From positions 184,287 through 248,286 of the forward strand of contig JAWPHD010002628.1 of NCBI GenBank assembly GCA_037043455.1: DNA of 64,000 bases, in the 5' to 3' direction. The stretch is from Cyrtodaria siliqua. Lineage: Eukaryota; Mollusca; Bivalvia; Adapedonta; Hiatellidae. The notes under the pieces are model-generated. The model worked only from the letters and a program-made list of their open reading frames with translations, made no database searches and was not told where the DNA came from. A program made the translations under genes and the position numbers. Positions 8,860 to 20,904 of this stretch are shown here, piece by piece. Positions within the stretch are counted from its first letter, which is position 1, and every line of letters starts with the position of its first letter.

Positions 8860-9660
8860 GACCCAGTTAACCATGAAAAATTATTATAGTCCCATTGCCA
8901 ACACGCTATGCCCAAATGAATCGTTTGGTTTAAACATATTTTATTTCCAAATAGCTACAACAATACATAAATATGTACTCAAAAACAAAAGAATCCGAAC
9001 GAAAGATAAAATCTTATAGGGTTCTTATCTACTGGTTGAATATGGTAAGGATAAGGTAAGCCGTAAATTTGAAATATAAATATGCTTCAGAATCTATCAA
9101 TCGATAGAACTAATGCTAATACTACAAGGAGAGTAAAAAAATAATAACAATCTAAGGAATAATGAAATTAATCGATTTACATTAGAGAATGCAGAAACGA
9201 AGATAACGAAAATAATATGGGTATGAATTAAGAAAAGTAGAGAAAAAAAGAACGGGATTCGTTTAGGACTCTGCAATACTGCCAAACGATACGTTTTTGT
9301 TAAACAGCCTTGTATTTTAGTGTTTATTTGTTTCGTATTTTTTCTTTTCGTGTCTGTACCCCTGATAAAGGCGTAAGCCGAAAGCGCTTGTTTTTTTCAA
9401 AATTTAGCACTGTAGAAATGTTTTTTCACCATCTATTAATTTAATCTAACATGTTCGTATCCCCGCGGGTATTCAATGCTTTTTTAAAGGTATTTTGTAG
9501 ATGTATGTATTTTCTCATTCTTATATATATATATATACTTTATAACTGTTATTTATAGTCGAATTAAGCTACTCTTCTTCAATGGAGACTATCTTATGGT
9601 TTCTATGGTAATCTAGTTGAACTTATTATGCCGTTTAGAGGGACTGTAAATCTCGTCATG
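8860..9660. other. AT-rich non-coding stretch
   Basis: No gene is supported. A short stem-loop with the form CTGATAAAGGCGTAAGCCGAAA is present near 9,362; see the rejected list. A (TA) run lies near 9,522-9,538. Confidence 0.35.
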
Positions 9661-9675
9661 ATACCAATTGTTTTA

Positions 9676-9746
9676 TTTTTAACTGACACCATTTTTAACT
9701 GACTCCATTTGTAACTGACTCCATTTTTAACTGACTTCATTTCCAG
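9676..9746. repeat. Minisatellite, 18 bp unit, about 4 copies
   Basis: The unit reads about TTTTTAACTGACTCCATT and is repeated about four times with small changes. Confidence 0.8.
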
Positions 9747-9749
9747 GCC

Positions 9750-11430
9750 TTGACATGAACAGTTATGAACATTTTGAGAGATAACTGAGTGTCGTTGAGG
9801 AACAACTAAAGAAGAAGGAGTCAGTATTCTTACAGTTGTTACCTCCCCTGCACACAAACACAGCAGTTATTACAAAACAAAACACGGCCATAAATTGCCT
9901 ATTAAATGCACTCGTGTTCATTACATTTTTAAAAAGGTAGCAAAAAAGTGTTGTGTTGTATTGATCATTGATATATACTGATTTGGATACGGTGTACATC
10001 GTTTGAATACATTGTATTTATGTGTTTTCAGTGCTTGGCCATTTTTTGACTACCAAAGTGTGATTGGTGGAGGGGGTTGAATTAATTAGTACCGGACGTT
10101 TACTATGACTTTTACGGTATTTGGTTATCATCATGGCATGACTAACCATGCTTGAATTCTTCTTATAGGTCATTAGGTACAAATTCCATAGCCAAAAGTA
10201 ACATAGCTCAACAATTCATCAGCTGAAAGAGCAAGACTTGGGAATTTCCTAAAAGAAAAAAGTATATTTGATTTTAAAGTTAAAGAAAGAAGGATTGTTC
10301 TCGCTTTAACATTGTTATACTTTAAATATAGCTTTTGCTTATGTTCAGCAGTATTCAGAAAGTTTGATATATAAAGTGTCGGTTAATTTATTTAGCAAAG
10401 AAACCGTTTTTAGTGCATTTTGGTTAAAATCCTAATTAATAGTTTTCTTTTGATTTGTTTGAGGTGACATAAGTTTATCTTAGGCTTAATTTTAACAGCT
10501 GGCTTCCTGCTAAGATAACAAAAGAAGTGTAATCAAGATAAGTTTACAGGAATGCCGAGTTGATTATTTAATTGTTAGTTGTAGACACTTGTCAAGTTAA
10601 TATCCTGCATAAACAACAAAGCTACACCATCAGTTATTTCCAGGGGCCGCATTTTCAGAGTCCCGCCTACCTGATAAGTTTTGTAACATGTATTTTCAGT
10701 GGTCGAATTTTATCGACCAAAGTCTTTTTAAAGATCTATTTCACAGAAAAATTAGAAACACATTCCCGTTCGGACCACTGAACAAGCAAGACGTTTTCAT
10801 CTACAACTAACCATGCGATGTTGACGCGTCCTGCAGATAACACGTCGTAGACAATAAAAGCCTATGTCATCTTATATAAGACCGATATACATTGTATTTT
10901 AAAGGTTTAACGTTTTAAACTTCTTTTTATCAGCTTTTAACGTGGCACTAGAGAGAGCCGTATTCTGTTAATCTGCTGAAGACATGATCTCATCGGATAC
11001 CAAAGTTGGCTGCTGGAATAGGAGTCAACACAGAGTGAAGTCATCAGACACCCTTCCAATTCTCCCGGAGCAGAGGGACAAAGGCAAAGGAAAATGGTGT
11101 GCGTATATGAGAGTAGTCGTTGGAGGGATGAGTCATGACATCCTCCATTTGTTTAGACTTCAACACCAACCAACACAGCGATAAACACGGGGCGGATTGA
11201 CCTACTTGGAACACTTCTAAAGACGCGTGGAACATTTTGACTGGCGGAGAGAATTTAATCAACTTTTGAATCAGCAATAGGATTAACCTACTTATCAACT
11301 TTGCTGTCATTATATTGGCCGATCAACTTTAATCTTCTTTGATTTTGTAATCTTCTACAGACTATTAATGACGGATCGCTTGTCTTGTCAACATGCTTAG
11401 ATGTAATGGCGAGGCTAAACCAACACTTGA
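9750..11430. other. Long stretch without recognised genes
   Basis: Short open frames at 10,572 and 10,984 show no domain or codon pattern I can support. A few weak inverted repeats (for example near 10,470-10,545) are present. Part of it may be old transposon sequence. Confidence 0.35.
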
Positions 11431-11499
11431 CTTATTTAAAAATTAGAAATTAGATTTTAGATTTTAAGACTATAGGATTTAGAATATGTTTTTAATAAC

Positions 11500-11755
11500 T
11501 CTTGCATTTGGATATCCATTTGAAGATTATTAAATAAGTTCATGTTTAGTGATTCCAACAATGTGACAATTTGTTAAAAGTGATATCTTTTTTTCAAGTG
11601 AAGAATTTACATTAAATACGTGGACATTTGAATATTAATTTATAAGGTTATGTTTGGTGATTCCAACATTATTACTACATGTTAAAGTGACATTTGGATT
11701 TCCATCTAGCGTTGTCTTTGAACATACATTGAATACGTGGACAATACATTTGTTT
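11500..11755. repeat. Imperfect tandem duplication of about 105 bp
   Basis: Two diverged copies share a GTTTGGTGATTCCAACA-like motif (about 11,550 and 11,652), a TTGTTAAAAGTGA-like motif and an end with AATACGTGGACA (11,615 and 11,728). Confidence 0.6.
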
Positions 11756-11837
11756 TGATTAAAATACATGTACAAACATTTAAAGGAACATTAAAATACA
11801 ATTCAGTGATAATTCGACCAACTCTTCATTTGTTAAT

Positions 11838-12038
11838 TTCTCACCGCTGCGGGTTCGAATCCTACTGGGAGCTCGACTTGTAAGTGATGAAGTGACGATT
11901 CTTACGGATAGCGGGAGGTATACGGTACTGGTTCTACCAGGAAAAGTGGGTGATCTGCTGCCTCCACCACAAAAAAATCGACCGTCATATATAACTTTAC
12001 ATGTGTTGAGAATGAAGTAAACACCATACAAACAAACA
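11838..12038 (+). mobile_element. SINE family S1 copy
   Basis: It has a B-box (GGTTCGAATCC at about 11,851), the S1 body with CCAGGAAAAGTGGG, and a CAAACAAA tail. The 5' part of the tRNA head is missing or altered. Confidence 0.8.
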
Positions 12039-12059
12039 TTTATTAATTATCCCACATTG

Positions 12060-12520
12060 TGCGGGCCCAACAAGCACCGCAGAATAACATTTACAATTGT
12101 AAAATAGTGTATAGCCTTAACACAAAGTTAATCTAATTTCTAATGAGAGATTACTGGCCTAGCAGTGAATTGTCAAGATTAAAGGGATTGTAGGCAAACA
12201 TTTATCACCATTGAGAATTCTGAAAATTCAGTTTCTTGATCCCGAGTGATAAAGACTCCAGTCATTTACCTCGAGTCAGACACAATAATCTATTGTCCAG
12301 TGACTCTCAGTTAGAATTTACAAACACTGATTTGACCCCTTAGAAGAATATCTCCCAGCCAAAGACTACTCAAGTGAGTGTTATAGTTTGAATCTTAAAA
12401 TCACAAAAAACGTTTAACCACGGTTACACTTCTCCAATAAACATTTAAAAGGGGTCAATGAACGAATTAACCGTATACAGATGCATGGGATTCCTAGGTA
12501 TAATCAACTCAAGTGAGCCT
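12060..12520. other. Non-coding stretch before the 22-bp array
   Basis: No gene, RNA or repeat is recognised here. Confidence 0.4.
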
Positions 12521-12521
12521 A

Positions 12522-13112
12522 ACAGTGTTCTATTATACGCCTTACAAAGTTCTACTATACGCCTAAAAGTGTTCTCTAATATACGCCTAACAGTGTTCTA
12601 CTATACGCCTAACAGTGTTCTACTATACGCCTAACAGTGTTCTATTATACGCCTATCATAGTTCTACTATACGCCTAACAGTGTTCTACTATAAGCCTAA
12701 CAGTGTTCTACTATACGCCTAACAGTGTTATACTATACGTCTAACAGTGTTCTACTTTACGCCTTACAGAGTTCTACTATACGCCTAACAGTGTTCTACT
12801 ATACGCCTAACAGAGTTCTACTATACGTCTAACAGTCGTCTACTATACGCCTAACAGTGTTCTACTATACGCCTAACAGTATTCTACTATACGCCTAACA
12901 TTGTTCTACTATACGCCTAACAGTGTTCTACTATACACCTAACAGAGTTCTACTATATGCCTAACAGTGTTCTACTATACACCTAACAGAGTTCTACTAT
13001 ACACCTAACAGAGTTCTACTATACGTCTAACAGTGTTCTACTATATGCCTAACAGTGTTTTACTATACGCCTAACAGTGTTCTACTATACGCCTAACAGT
13101 GTTCTACTATTA
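12522..13112. repeat. Minisatellite, 22 bp unit, about 27 copies
   Basis: The consensus unit is close to TCTACTATACGCCTAACAGT plus two more bases. Copies differ by single substitutions and occasional short indels. The period is not a multiple of three and the array codes for nothing. Confidence 0.9.
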
Positions 13113-13396
13113 ATCGATATGCTTACACGCCTGTATTCAGTAAGGGCCTTTAACTACGTATGACTGTACAATACCTTTGGAACTAGCCATTAGTAGTTAT
13201 CTTCCTTACACGGTGACATCTTATGGCTAACATTCTGAACTGCAACTGTTTAGTTCCAAATATACTCTTCCCATTATTGCATGAAATATAATCTGTTATG
13301 CCGGTAAGAAAGTCCATCCAAGCAATTACATTATGAAGGAAATTACCTAGATTTGGACACAATAAAGGCCAAAAATATGCTGACATTGTGTTTTGT
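13113..13396. other. Spacer, no supported gene
   Basis: An open frame on the minus strand runs through here into the following repeat, but it is not conserved-looking and I reject it as a gene. Confidence 0.4.
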
Positions 13397-13575
13397 TTTG
13401 CGGGGATTTCATTATTTACACTGTCCCGTTTGTTTGGGATGACAGTATGGTAAGTGTGAGTTTTGGTGCACCATAGAACCTGGTTTAAACCCCCAGCGGC
13501 CTTTTTTGCCACTGACCGTTTCAAGGCGGTAACCCTATTGTCAACCCCTTTTTTGTGTTTGTGACGTCATATGCC
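13397..13575 (+). mobile_element. Penelope-like element, 3'-end fragment (copy P1)
   Basis: The reverse complement of this stretch matches the block that starts at 17,010 and the one at 50,130. Shared landmarks include GGGTTGACAATAGGG, the GGTTTAAACC motif and GACAGTGTAAATAA. The large copy at 49,995-52,450 has its reverse transcriptase on the minus strand, so this fragment lies in the opposite, plus-sense orientation. Confidence 0.7.
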
Positions 13576-13589
13576 TTTATTCCTTATTA

Positions 13590-15600
13590 ACAGTGTCATT
13601 CATGTTTGTCGTTCTGCGAGTCTTTTGTAAAGTTAGAAATAAGCTTCATAGAATGTTTTGCTAAATTTGCTAAAGCTAATTATTTTTCTGAACAAATTAA
13701 AGAAAACTAAAATAATCCAAAAAGACTGTGGCAACACTTAAAATATTTGGGATATAAAAAGAGAAAAGGGGTCTGATAATTTAGTTCTCAATATTGAAGG
13801 AAACAATTGTCACTGTCCAAAGAAAATGGCTGATCATTTCAACAAGTTTTTATAAATAATGCATCTCAACTTGTTCAAAATCTTCCTCCTGCTAGCAAAA
13901 TGTTTGACTTAGCTTCTCTTAAGTTATCTAATTTGTATAAGAAAATAAATCGAGACAACAGCACCTTCCACTTGAAACATGTGTCGGAATCCTTAATTTG
14001 TAAATAATGAAAAACATAAGTATTAGTAAACTACAAAAAAAAGAGTATGATAATGGACCTTTGGAAACGGCCGAGCACGACACATACGAAATATTGCAGT
14101 CTCGGTTTGATTGAGACTGTTCATGAGTGGTAGTGAAATATGCTAGCTACCGCTCACGCCCTCTAGCCCCGGGTTGAGCAGAACTCAATATTCATAAAAT
14201 CAACAGCACAAAATTTTTACCATCCCGAAGTTTGGATGAGGTTAAAGCCAGTTTTTAAAAGATGGTGCAGATTCCTTAAAGTTACTAGTCACTTTTATTA
14301 TTAACCTGTTAATAACAGAGAGAGCCAGACAAAATGAAAATTGCCAGAGTCAAACCTTTGTATAAGAAATAAAGTAGTCTGGATGTTGGTAACTACAGAA
14401 CAGTGAGTATTTTAAGTATTGTGTGCACACTTTTAGGAAAGGCTGTCTGTTCACAGCTGGGAGAGTTGTTAGTTACAAATGTTTTATGAGTTACAGTCTC
14501 GTTTTAGGAGCTCTTATTCTACAGACGCATGTCTTGTTCATACACTGAAGTGATATGAAAACGCAACACGGGAATTTCCGCTATATATTGTATGTACAAT
14601 ATGCTGCTTTTAATAGAATGGTACATGGCTACGTAAGACCTTTCCTTTTGGAACAAATACTAAAACAACAAATAATACAGCAAATAGTATTCCTTCAATT
14701 TTTCATTATTCATAGAGTACGCGTTTGGCTCAATCATGTGAGCAAACTTAGGATGCAAAATTTTGCAAACTATTTACGTTAAATACAGTACTGAACTAGC
14801 TCAATTTTTCAAAGAGCTACTTCAACATTTATGAAGTTCTTGTTACAACGTGTACTGTGCTTAAAATGTCTACAACATCACAGTTGTGTCCTTTCTCTAG
14901 TTAACTGCAACTTTCTTTTTAAAAAACATCTTGAGATTTCTTTGGAATATTATGTGCAATTAAGTGTGCAGTATATACAATATATAGCGGAAATTCCCGT
15001 GTTGCGTTTTCATATCACTTGAGTGTATTTTAGATTATATAAAGGGTAATAATGCCAAAGTGTTATACACAGAAATGATCAAATGGCATTTGATACAGGT
15101 TACCACACCGTTTTATATGGGAAGATGAAACACATGTGAATAGTATCTACTGACTGGTTTATGTCATTTTTATGTAATATGAAACAAATTGTAAGCGTTA
15201 ATAATGTGCATTATGATTATGCATCTGTGACTTGTGGTGTGCCTCAAGGCAGCATTTTAGGACCTCTCTTATTTTTATGTAATATAAATAATATGTAAAT
15301 TAGTATAGATGTTGATTGAAGAACTTATTCTTTATGCTGATGACAGTGCAATCCTGTTTTCTCACAAAGACCCAAATGTAATATCCTCCAAACTAGGTGA
15401 AGTTGTTGAGTCATGTTCTTCGTGGCTTGTGAAATACAAGTTGTCGTTACAAAACGAAAAGCTTTTTACTTTGTTCTAAAAGGAAATTTAAAAAGTGGCA
15501 AATTTTAGCATCACGTGCAATAGACACACAATTATATCAACTAACTCAGTTAAATAGCTTGGAATTTATAGCTCTTTGTCAGGAGAAACCATTGTAAATA
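13590..15600 (+). pseudogene. Non-LTR retrotransposon reverse transcriptase relic, split by a MITE
   Basis: Pieces in all three frames follow a LINE reverse transcriptase in order. A helical segment with LWQHLKYLGYKK comes at about 13,725, then a finger/palm segment corresponding to the usual VGNYR-VSILS region at about 14,380-14,420. After the interruption come the thumb-side block GVPQGSILGPLLFL (15,236-15,278) and the catalytic YADDSA box (15,332-15,349). Many stops and frameshifts make it inactive. The conserved boxes fit CR1/L2-type elements best. The coding sequence is cut between 14,541 and 15,027 by a MITE, so the LINE is older than that insertion. The 5' endonuclease part is absent. 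Confidence 0.8.
14541..15027. mobile_element. Mariner-like MITE, family M2, copy 1, nested in a LINE relic
   Basis: The element has inverted ends of about 50 bp, 46 of them identical, beginning AAGTGATATGAAAACGCAAC inside an outer TACACT. It appears bounded by TA dinucleotides, the target of Tc1/mariner transposons. The 487-bp body holds no transposase. A second copy is at 28,207-28,615. The insertion interrupts the reverse transcriptase reading at 14,541. Confidence 0.85.
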
Positions 15601-15607
15601 ATAAATT

Positions 15608-16555
15608 TCTCACAAAAAAAATGATCTTGGGTAGAGCTTATTGGTCGTATATAGCTCTTGGTAGCACTTGACGACATCTGTCAGTTACATGCTAATCTAT
15701 TGTCGAGTTGAAACATATTCACCATTTGTATGATATATTCATGTACCATGGGAAAGCGAGAATTTTCAAAGCTTTTTGTCGGAGCTAAGGCAGGGCCGTT
15801 TAAAAAGTTTATATGTGCGTTAAGGCATGTAAAACTATAGATATTTTACAATTTATCTCGGTAAAGGGCAAAATTGTTAAATGGTCCTTTTGTGTAGATA
15901 TGAAAATTGCGTCTGTTGCCACGTGTGTTACGGAATGAACGTGGGAAATGATTATTTGGGCGGAACGTTGGGTTATAAAGTGCATTGTTAAACTTTTCCA
16001 GTAGTGGCCGGGAAAATTGAACGTTACTTTGCTTGGAGAAGTCGTTTTCAAAGGGTGGGATTTACTGGCAATATGTGGTCAGTATATCTATTTTATGAAA
16101 TTGTTTTGTACATTTGTATTTAATGGGCGTCGCCATTTTGTCTGGTGATGTTGTGACATCCGGTCAGCTTTTACATGTTCTCAAACATTAACTTGATACA
16201 ACTAGCATCTGAAATTATCTTTATTGTATATACTCTTATGTAGTTATACCTGTAGTAGTTGGTCATGAATTATAATACAATATTTAATTGATCACGTTGT
16301 ATATTAAGTACATTGGTTAACGGTGAGATCTTCAACACCACGTTAGTGTCCTCTATAGACAGTCGACGTATTCAGTATTCGTGATAATACTACGAACGTC
16401 TTATACGTTCACGAGAACAGTCTTTTTCATCGTTCATCTGTGTATTGGCTTGTTTTTCTTTGATAATTGTATATATTTAACATATTTTAAAAGTTGCATT
16501 AAACTTATGTAAATGCTGTCACCGACATTGATTCTTTCCTGAGTTAGTCCCAACC
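15608..16555 (-). mobile_element. LTR-like dispersed repeat L1, copy A
   Basis: This stretch is an inverted, diverged match to 26,064-27,290. Read on the minus strand it starts TGTAGTGGTTGGGAC and both copies share several hundred bases. Copy B carries about 535 bp that copy A lacks (26,290-26,825). No open frame is supported. The TG start and the internal TATA-like TTTTATAAGGG in copy B suggest solo LTRs of a retrotransposon, but the opposite end is not well defined, so this is inference. Confidence 0.55.
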
Positions 16556-16559
16556 ACTA

Positions 16560-16868
16560 CAGGCCTTGATTCTACAATCACTTTTTGAAAAGAACGATGT
16601 GTTTTGATTACATTTTTTCATTATAGCAATCTGGAACAGGTGGTTTATATAAAACATTCCAACATTCAATGGTTATCATTCAGTGTAGCGCTTTCATCTA
16701 ATTGTTTGATGTTCATTTTTGATTGTCATGCTTGAGTGAATGACTATTGAGGTATTTTTAAAAGATGCCGTTAAGTTTACAATCCGTTTAGTTATACAAA
16801 GAACAACTAAGCTCTATTTACCGTTGAATTATGTTCAAAATCTCTATTTTGCTTCTAATTGTAAAGAA
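16560..16868. other. Spacer, nothing recognised
   Basis: AT-rich sequence without a supported open frame, RNA gene or repeat. Confidence 0.4.
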
Positions 16869-17480
16869 ATATAAAAAGATCGGACAGGGAAAGTAGCATT
16901 CAAGGAGGACATTCAACCACAAAACACAGAAACAAACACGCAAACAGACAAACAAGAAGGCAGAAGTAATAATAAATACAAAGACATCACAAACACAAAA
17001 GGGTTGACAATAGGGCTACCGCCTTGGAACGGTCGGTGGCAAAGTAGGCAACTATGGGTTTAAACCGGTTCTAGGGTGCATCAAACCTCACACTTACCCT
17101 ACTGTCATCCCATTAAAACCGGACAGTGAAAATAAAGAAATCCCCGCCATGATCTAATCTCTAACCATCAAGGCAGCATCAATAGGCAATATAACACAAA
17201 TACGCTCGTGAAAATATAATACAAAAAAAACAATAGCCTAGAAAGCCACACTGAAGGTACTCAATGACTTGGCGGAAGCCAGAGCAACAAGAGAATAAAC
17301 CATTAAGGGCACGACAAGAAATATATAGACAAACATCAAACGCCACCGTCCCAATGGACTTTAGGTAGGCGTCATCATAGGGTCCACAACATGTCCGGTC
17401 ATCGTACAATTAAAGAGGAAAGCATAGTGGCGACCACCACTCAGCATGCAGTACGTTGCAAAATGTAGTCAGTTTAACCC
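16869..17480 (-). mobile_element. Penelope-like element, 5'-truncated copy (P2)
   Basis: About 600 bp are colinear with 49,995-50,600, including the GGGTTGACAATAGGGC start of the conserved block, AGCCAGAGCAACAAGAGAA and AAAGAGGAAAGCATAGTGGC. It represents only the 3' end of the element, as expected for truncated retrotransposition. By comparison with the large copy its sense strand is minus. Confidence 0.8.
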
Positions 17481-18580
17481 ACCCGCTATTCTTTTCCATT
17501 TAGTTTAATCAATATTGTTTAAATTATATGTGTAAACTTATAGGAATCTAATTTACAACATTTCTACGATGATTTAAATGCCATTATTATAAATGCTATA
17601 TGAAGTAGGGATTTTTAGAACAGATTAATGAAAGTGATCTCCAACATGATATTGACTATATTTGTTCAGTGATACACAATCTGAACTGGAAGTAGAAGCC
17701 TTCCTTACATAAACTGCAACATCACTATTATTAAAATGTTCTGATATAGTCATCTATAGCACAAAAGACACAAACAGTCCAAAGGATTCAAAGAAATGTC
17801 CGGTTTTACGCTTTTCTTAACATTAAATTGAGTCTTTTAATGTTTTGATGTATGCCCTATTTCAATACGTATTATGGTTTAACATTTGGATTCTGAATTA
17901 CATATAAACACATGAATTAAACGTAAACAATGCACAAAATTTTATTAGATGTCTATTTCAATGCTTTTTAATAGCAATATATGTATATTTTAAGTATTTT
18001 AACACCTGAATTACCCCCGCCCACATACATCAAAATGAAGAATGTTACATATGAAATGTAAAGCTATTATGCATTTACATGAACCATTTTGTTCAATGCT
18101 CAAAATATAATCGACCAAGAAGTTTAAGGGTAATACCCAGACCACTGTACTAGTAACCACTTACCATGACCACTATTTGTTAGTACTGGTGCAGTTGTTA
18201 CAATAGCACCTGAGTAAGATTGTGTATATCAATACAAGTTGTGATGTCTTCCGTACTTGATTTATAGTATGACCTACGATTGGAACTTTTAGTTAGCATC
18301 AACTCTTTTTATTGCGCACTCAAGTGCAACTTAAATGACAGGTAACTGAAAAAAGGTTTGTTGCCACTGAAGGGGAAACAATGCCAACAATGACAAAGAC
18401 GTTTATTGCTTTAACTGGTCGTCATTGATCTCAGTTTGAGTATTTACTCCAAAATGTTTTGTGAAAATGCATAGTTTTACTCTTTATCTTGTGGGTGAGA
18501 CATTTCAATATGCACTTTTAAAGAAACAGAACTGAATGTTATTTAATGCTTCATCAACACATATAAGATTACTTAGAGCC
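17481..18580. other. Long AT-rich stretch without recognised features
   Basis: No gene, RNA or clear repeat can be supported in about 1.1 kb. Confidence 0.4.
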
Positions 18581-18584
18581 ACCC

Positions 18585-18835
18585 CAGAAAGAGAGAGATA
18601 GTGGGGTGGGAGGACGGATACATAGGAATCTACGAGCCTTCTCTACTTCTGCTAAAGAAAAGAGTCAAATGTTTCTTTATCATGATTGGAGAAAACAATG
18701 CGATACATGAACCCGCCCTATTTACGTCCCCATCCGATGGACGAGGGTAAGGGCAAGTGTCTTGAACAATAATGCACTGACGAAGTTCACTGACACCAGT
18801 GAGGCTTGAACAAGGGTTCTCTGGATTTCAAGACC
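18585..18835 (-). mobile_element. Probable SINE, second type (S2)
   Basis: Read on the minus strand it has a GTTCAAGCCTC-like B-box (about 18,805), then a conserved-looking body with ACTTGCCCTTACCC and CATCGGATGGGGACGTAAAT, and an outer part ending near 18,585. Such central motifs are typical of metazoan SINEs. No second copy is present in the window, so the limits are approximate. Confidence 0.5.
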
Positions 18836-19099
18836 CTAGTGCTATTCACTGCATCAACAGGCTGTATGGGCTCAAGCAGGGTTACTGCATTAAAATGCAT
18901 ACAACTAAAGTGTTAAAACGTCATGAAGGTTATATCCATGAAGCTGGGCATCAAGTTTATTTATGTCGAGTTGCAGTTAAGGGTTTGGGATAATAACATA
19001 GTTACGAAAACACAGTACATATTAGCTTTTTTAAATATTATTATTTGATATTATAATGTTGCATAACATATAAGATAACACATTTTGTAGACGCTTACT

Positions 19100-19556
19100 C
19101 ATAAGGATCGTTACCCAGAGTATCACTACTACTTCAGAAAAACCTATCAGCTCTTGAGAAATGGGAAGAATACTGACAAATGGAATTTCACCAAGCTAAA
19201 TGTACATTTATCATAGCCACAACAACGAAGAGCCAGCTGATCGACACATTATATTAACTACATGACCACACACTTGAAGTAGTCGACAGAAGCACGTACA
19301 TTGAAGAAACTTTTCCCGAAGACCTCACATGGATGCACCACGTCGATTCTACAGTAGCCAAGCGTACAAACGTACCAGAGGTTCCAGGCGACTATATCAA
19401 TCTACTGCACAGAAGGATGTATACAAGTACTCCTTTTACCAACGGACGATCATAGAGTGGAATCTTCTTTCAACCCAGATCACTGACACCGACACTTTAG
19501 AGGCATTCATGGCCAGACGTATCACTATGCCTGCTCTTCCCCTCGTCTTCATCAAC
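19100..19556 (+). pseudogene. Non-LTR retrotransposon reverse transcriptase C-terminal relic
   Basis: The pieces correspond to the end of a LINE reverse transcriptase. They include a LEKWEEYWQMEFH-like segment with KCTFI (19,150-19,215), a later YKYSFYQRTIIEWNLLS box (19,410-19,480), and the terminal DTDTLEAF motif (19,486-19,510). Sequence between the first and second parts is missing, so an internal deletion is likely. The last 113 codons stay open by chance. It is followed directly by a truncated SINE S1. Confidence 0.7.
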
Positions 19557-19711
19557 TTGTACGTGAGAAAGTGTCGATTCTTACAGATGGCGGGAGGTAA
19601 ACAGTACTGGTTCTACCCAGTAATAAGTCAGTGGTCTACCTCCGCCACAAAAAACTGCCATTATACATAACCTAAAATGTGATGGAAATGACGTTAAACG
19701 CCACGCAAACA
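19557..19711 (+). mobile_element. SINE family S1, 5'-truncated copy
   Basis: It contains only the S1 body, with GTGTCGATTCTTACAGATGG, the GGTTCTACCCAG motif and the 3' ACGTTAAACGCCA block. The tRNA-like head is absent. Confidence 0.75.
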
Positions 19712-19954
19712 GAGCTTCATCAACTAATTCACCCATATGTTAATTGAATTGAATTGGATTTTATAGTCGCACAAACAGATATTATTATATCTCACTGTAA
19801 ATACTCCATGTAAAATCCACATACACAGGCGGTTGATATTTCGCGCTATCATCAACGCGTCATAGCGGCTGATAGCGCAAAAAATCATCCCGCTCAGTTC
19901 TAAAAATAGATGTTTTCAAAAATTATTTCGCCTCGGTCGGCATTACATTCTGGG

Positions 19955-20160
19955 GTTAATAATATTCACTGGCACCCTAAAAAGCATGTGATATTTACAT
20001 AGTGTTATATGGTGACTTTCCAGCTTCCACTGGTGTGTGAAGACCCCAGGTGCCCTCCGGGCAATTTTCGTGCACGGTCGGGCACCTGGGTAGAACCACC
20101 AAAGTTCCGCAAGCCAGCTGGATAGCTTCCTCACGTAAAGATTCCTGGAACCCATATGTG
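19955..20160 (-). mobile_element. SINE of a third type (S3)
   Basis: Read on the minus strand it has AGGAATCTTTACGTGAGGAAG, CATCCAGCTGGC-like, GGTTCTACCCAGGTGCCC and a CTGGGGTCTTC block before CTGGAAAGTCACCATAT. I recognise this body as a SINE type frequent in mollusc genomes. The 3' tail is degraded. Confidence 0.65.
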
Positions 20161-20219
20161 AACACTTTTCATTATAACATTAACCACAGTGTAAACCACA
20201 TTCTGAGAGCATTTGTGTT

Positions 20220-20600
20220 GATTTGATTTTTCAGAGAACAGTTTTAACAGGTTTTTTTCTATATGACTCTATGTAAATATATGACCCTGGGGTGCCGCGG
20301 GGCCAAATATTACCACAGGGTCACCATTTTAACAAATTCTAGTGGACCATAAGCTTATGCTACATGCCTATTAGTCGACCTTTAGATCTTACGGTTTTAG
20401 AGAAGATATTTTAAAGGTTTTCCTTTATAACTCTATCTACAACTGTTACCGCCATATTTGATCCAAGAGTCATCATTTTAAAAATAATTAGTAGAGGACC
20501 CTAACCTTATTTAACATGCAAAATATTAGACCTATAGCTCTTGTCGTTTCAGAGAAAACGATATTTTAAAGAAAGCAGATTTGTATTAAAAAGGGGGAGA
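20220..20600. repeat. Degenerate tandem repeat of about 140 bp
   Basis: At least two and perhaps three diverged units share GGACC(A/C)TAA.CTTAT, an ATTAG.CC.TTAGATCTT-like core and an AGATATTTTAAAG end (about 20,340-20,480 and 20,490-20,585). A transposon fragment is possible. Confidence 0.55.
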
Positions 20601-20904
20601 TAACTCTAATAACAGGAATAAGCTACCTTGTTCACACTGCTATCATTGATATTTTGTACAACGTACTCAATAACATGGTACTAGTAAGAATATGTCCCTT
20701 GAGATGGTAACAAAGAAGTGTATGGTACATGGCCTAATAGGGTCATCTTCAGACAATAATATCAAAAGTTAATGCTCGCCTTTAATTTTTAGGACACACA
20801 AGCCAAGTTCTTAGACAAGAATCTACCTGTGTTCAGTACTTATTTAATGCTGCTTTGACTATTCTTGTTCATCCTGGTACCCAAGTCTGACTAAAGGGTT
20901 AAAA
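20600..20904. other. Spacer, nothing recognised
   Basis: No supported gene or repeat. Confidence 0.4.

Noticed and set aside
9361..9392. Hammerhead ribozyme core
   Set aside because: The CTGATAAAGGCGTAAGCCGAAA stretch resembles the core, but the essential G after CTGAT is A and stems I and III cannot be defined.
13183..13524. 113-codon minus-strand gene
   Set aside because: Half of it overlaps a Penelope-like fragment and the rest shows no coding pattern.
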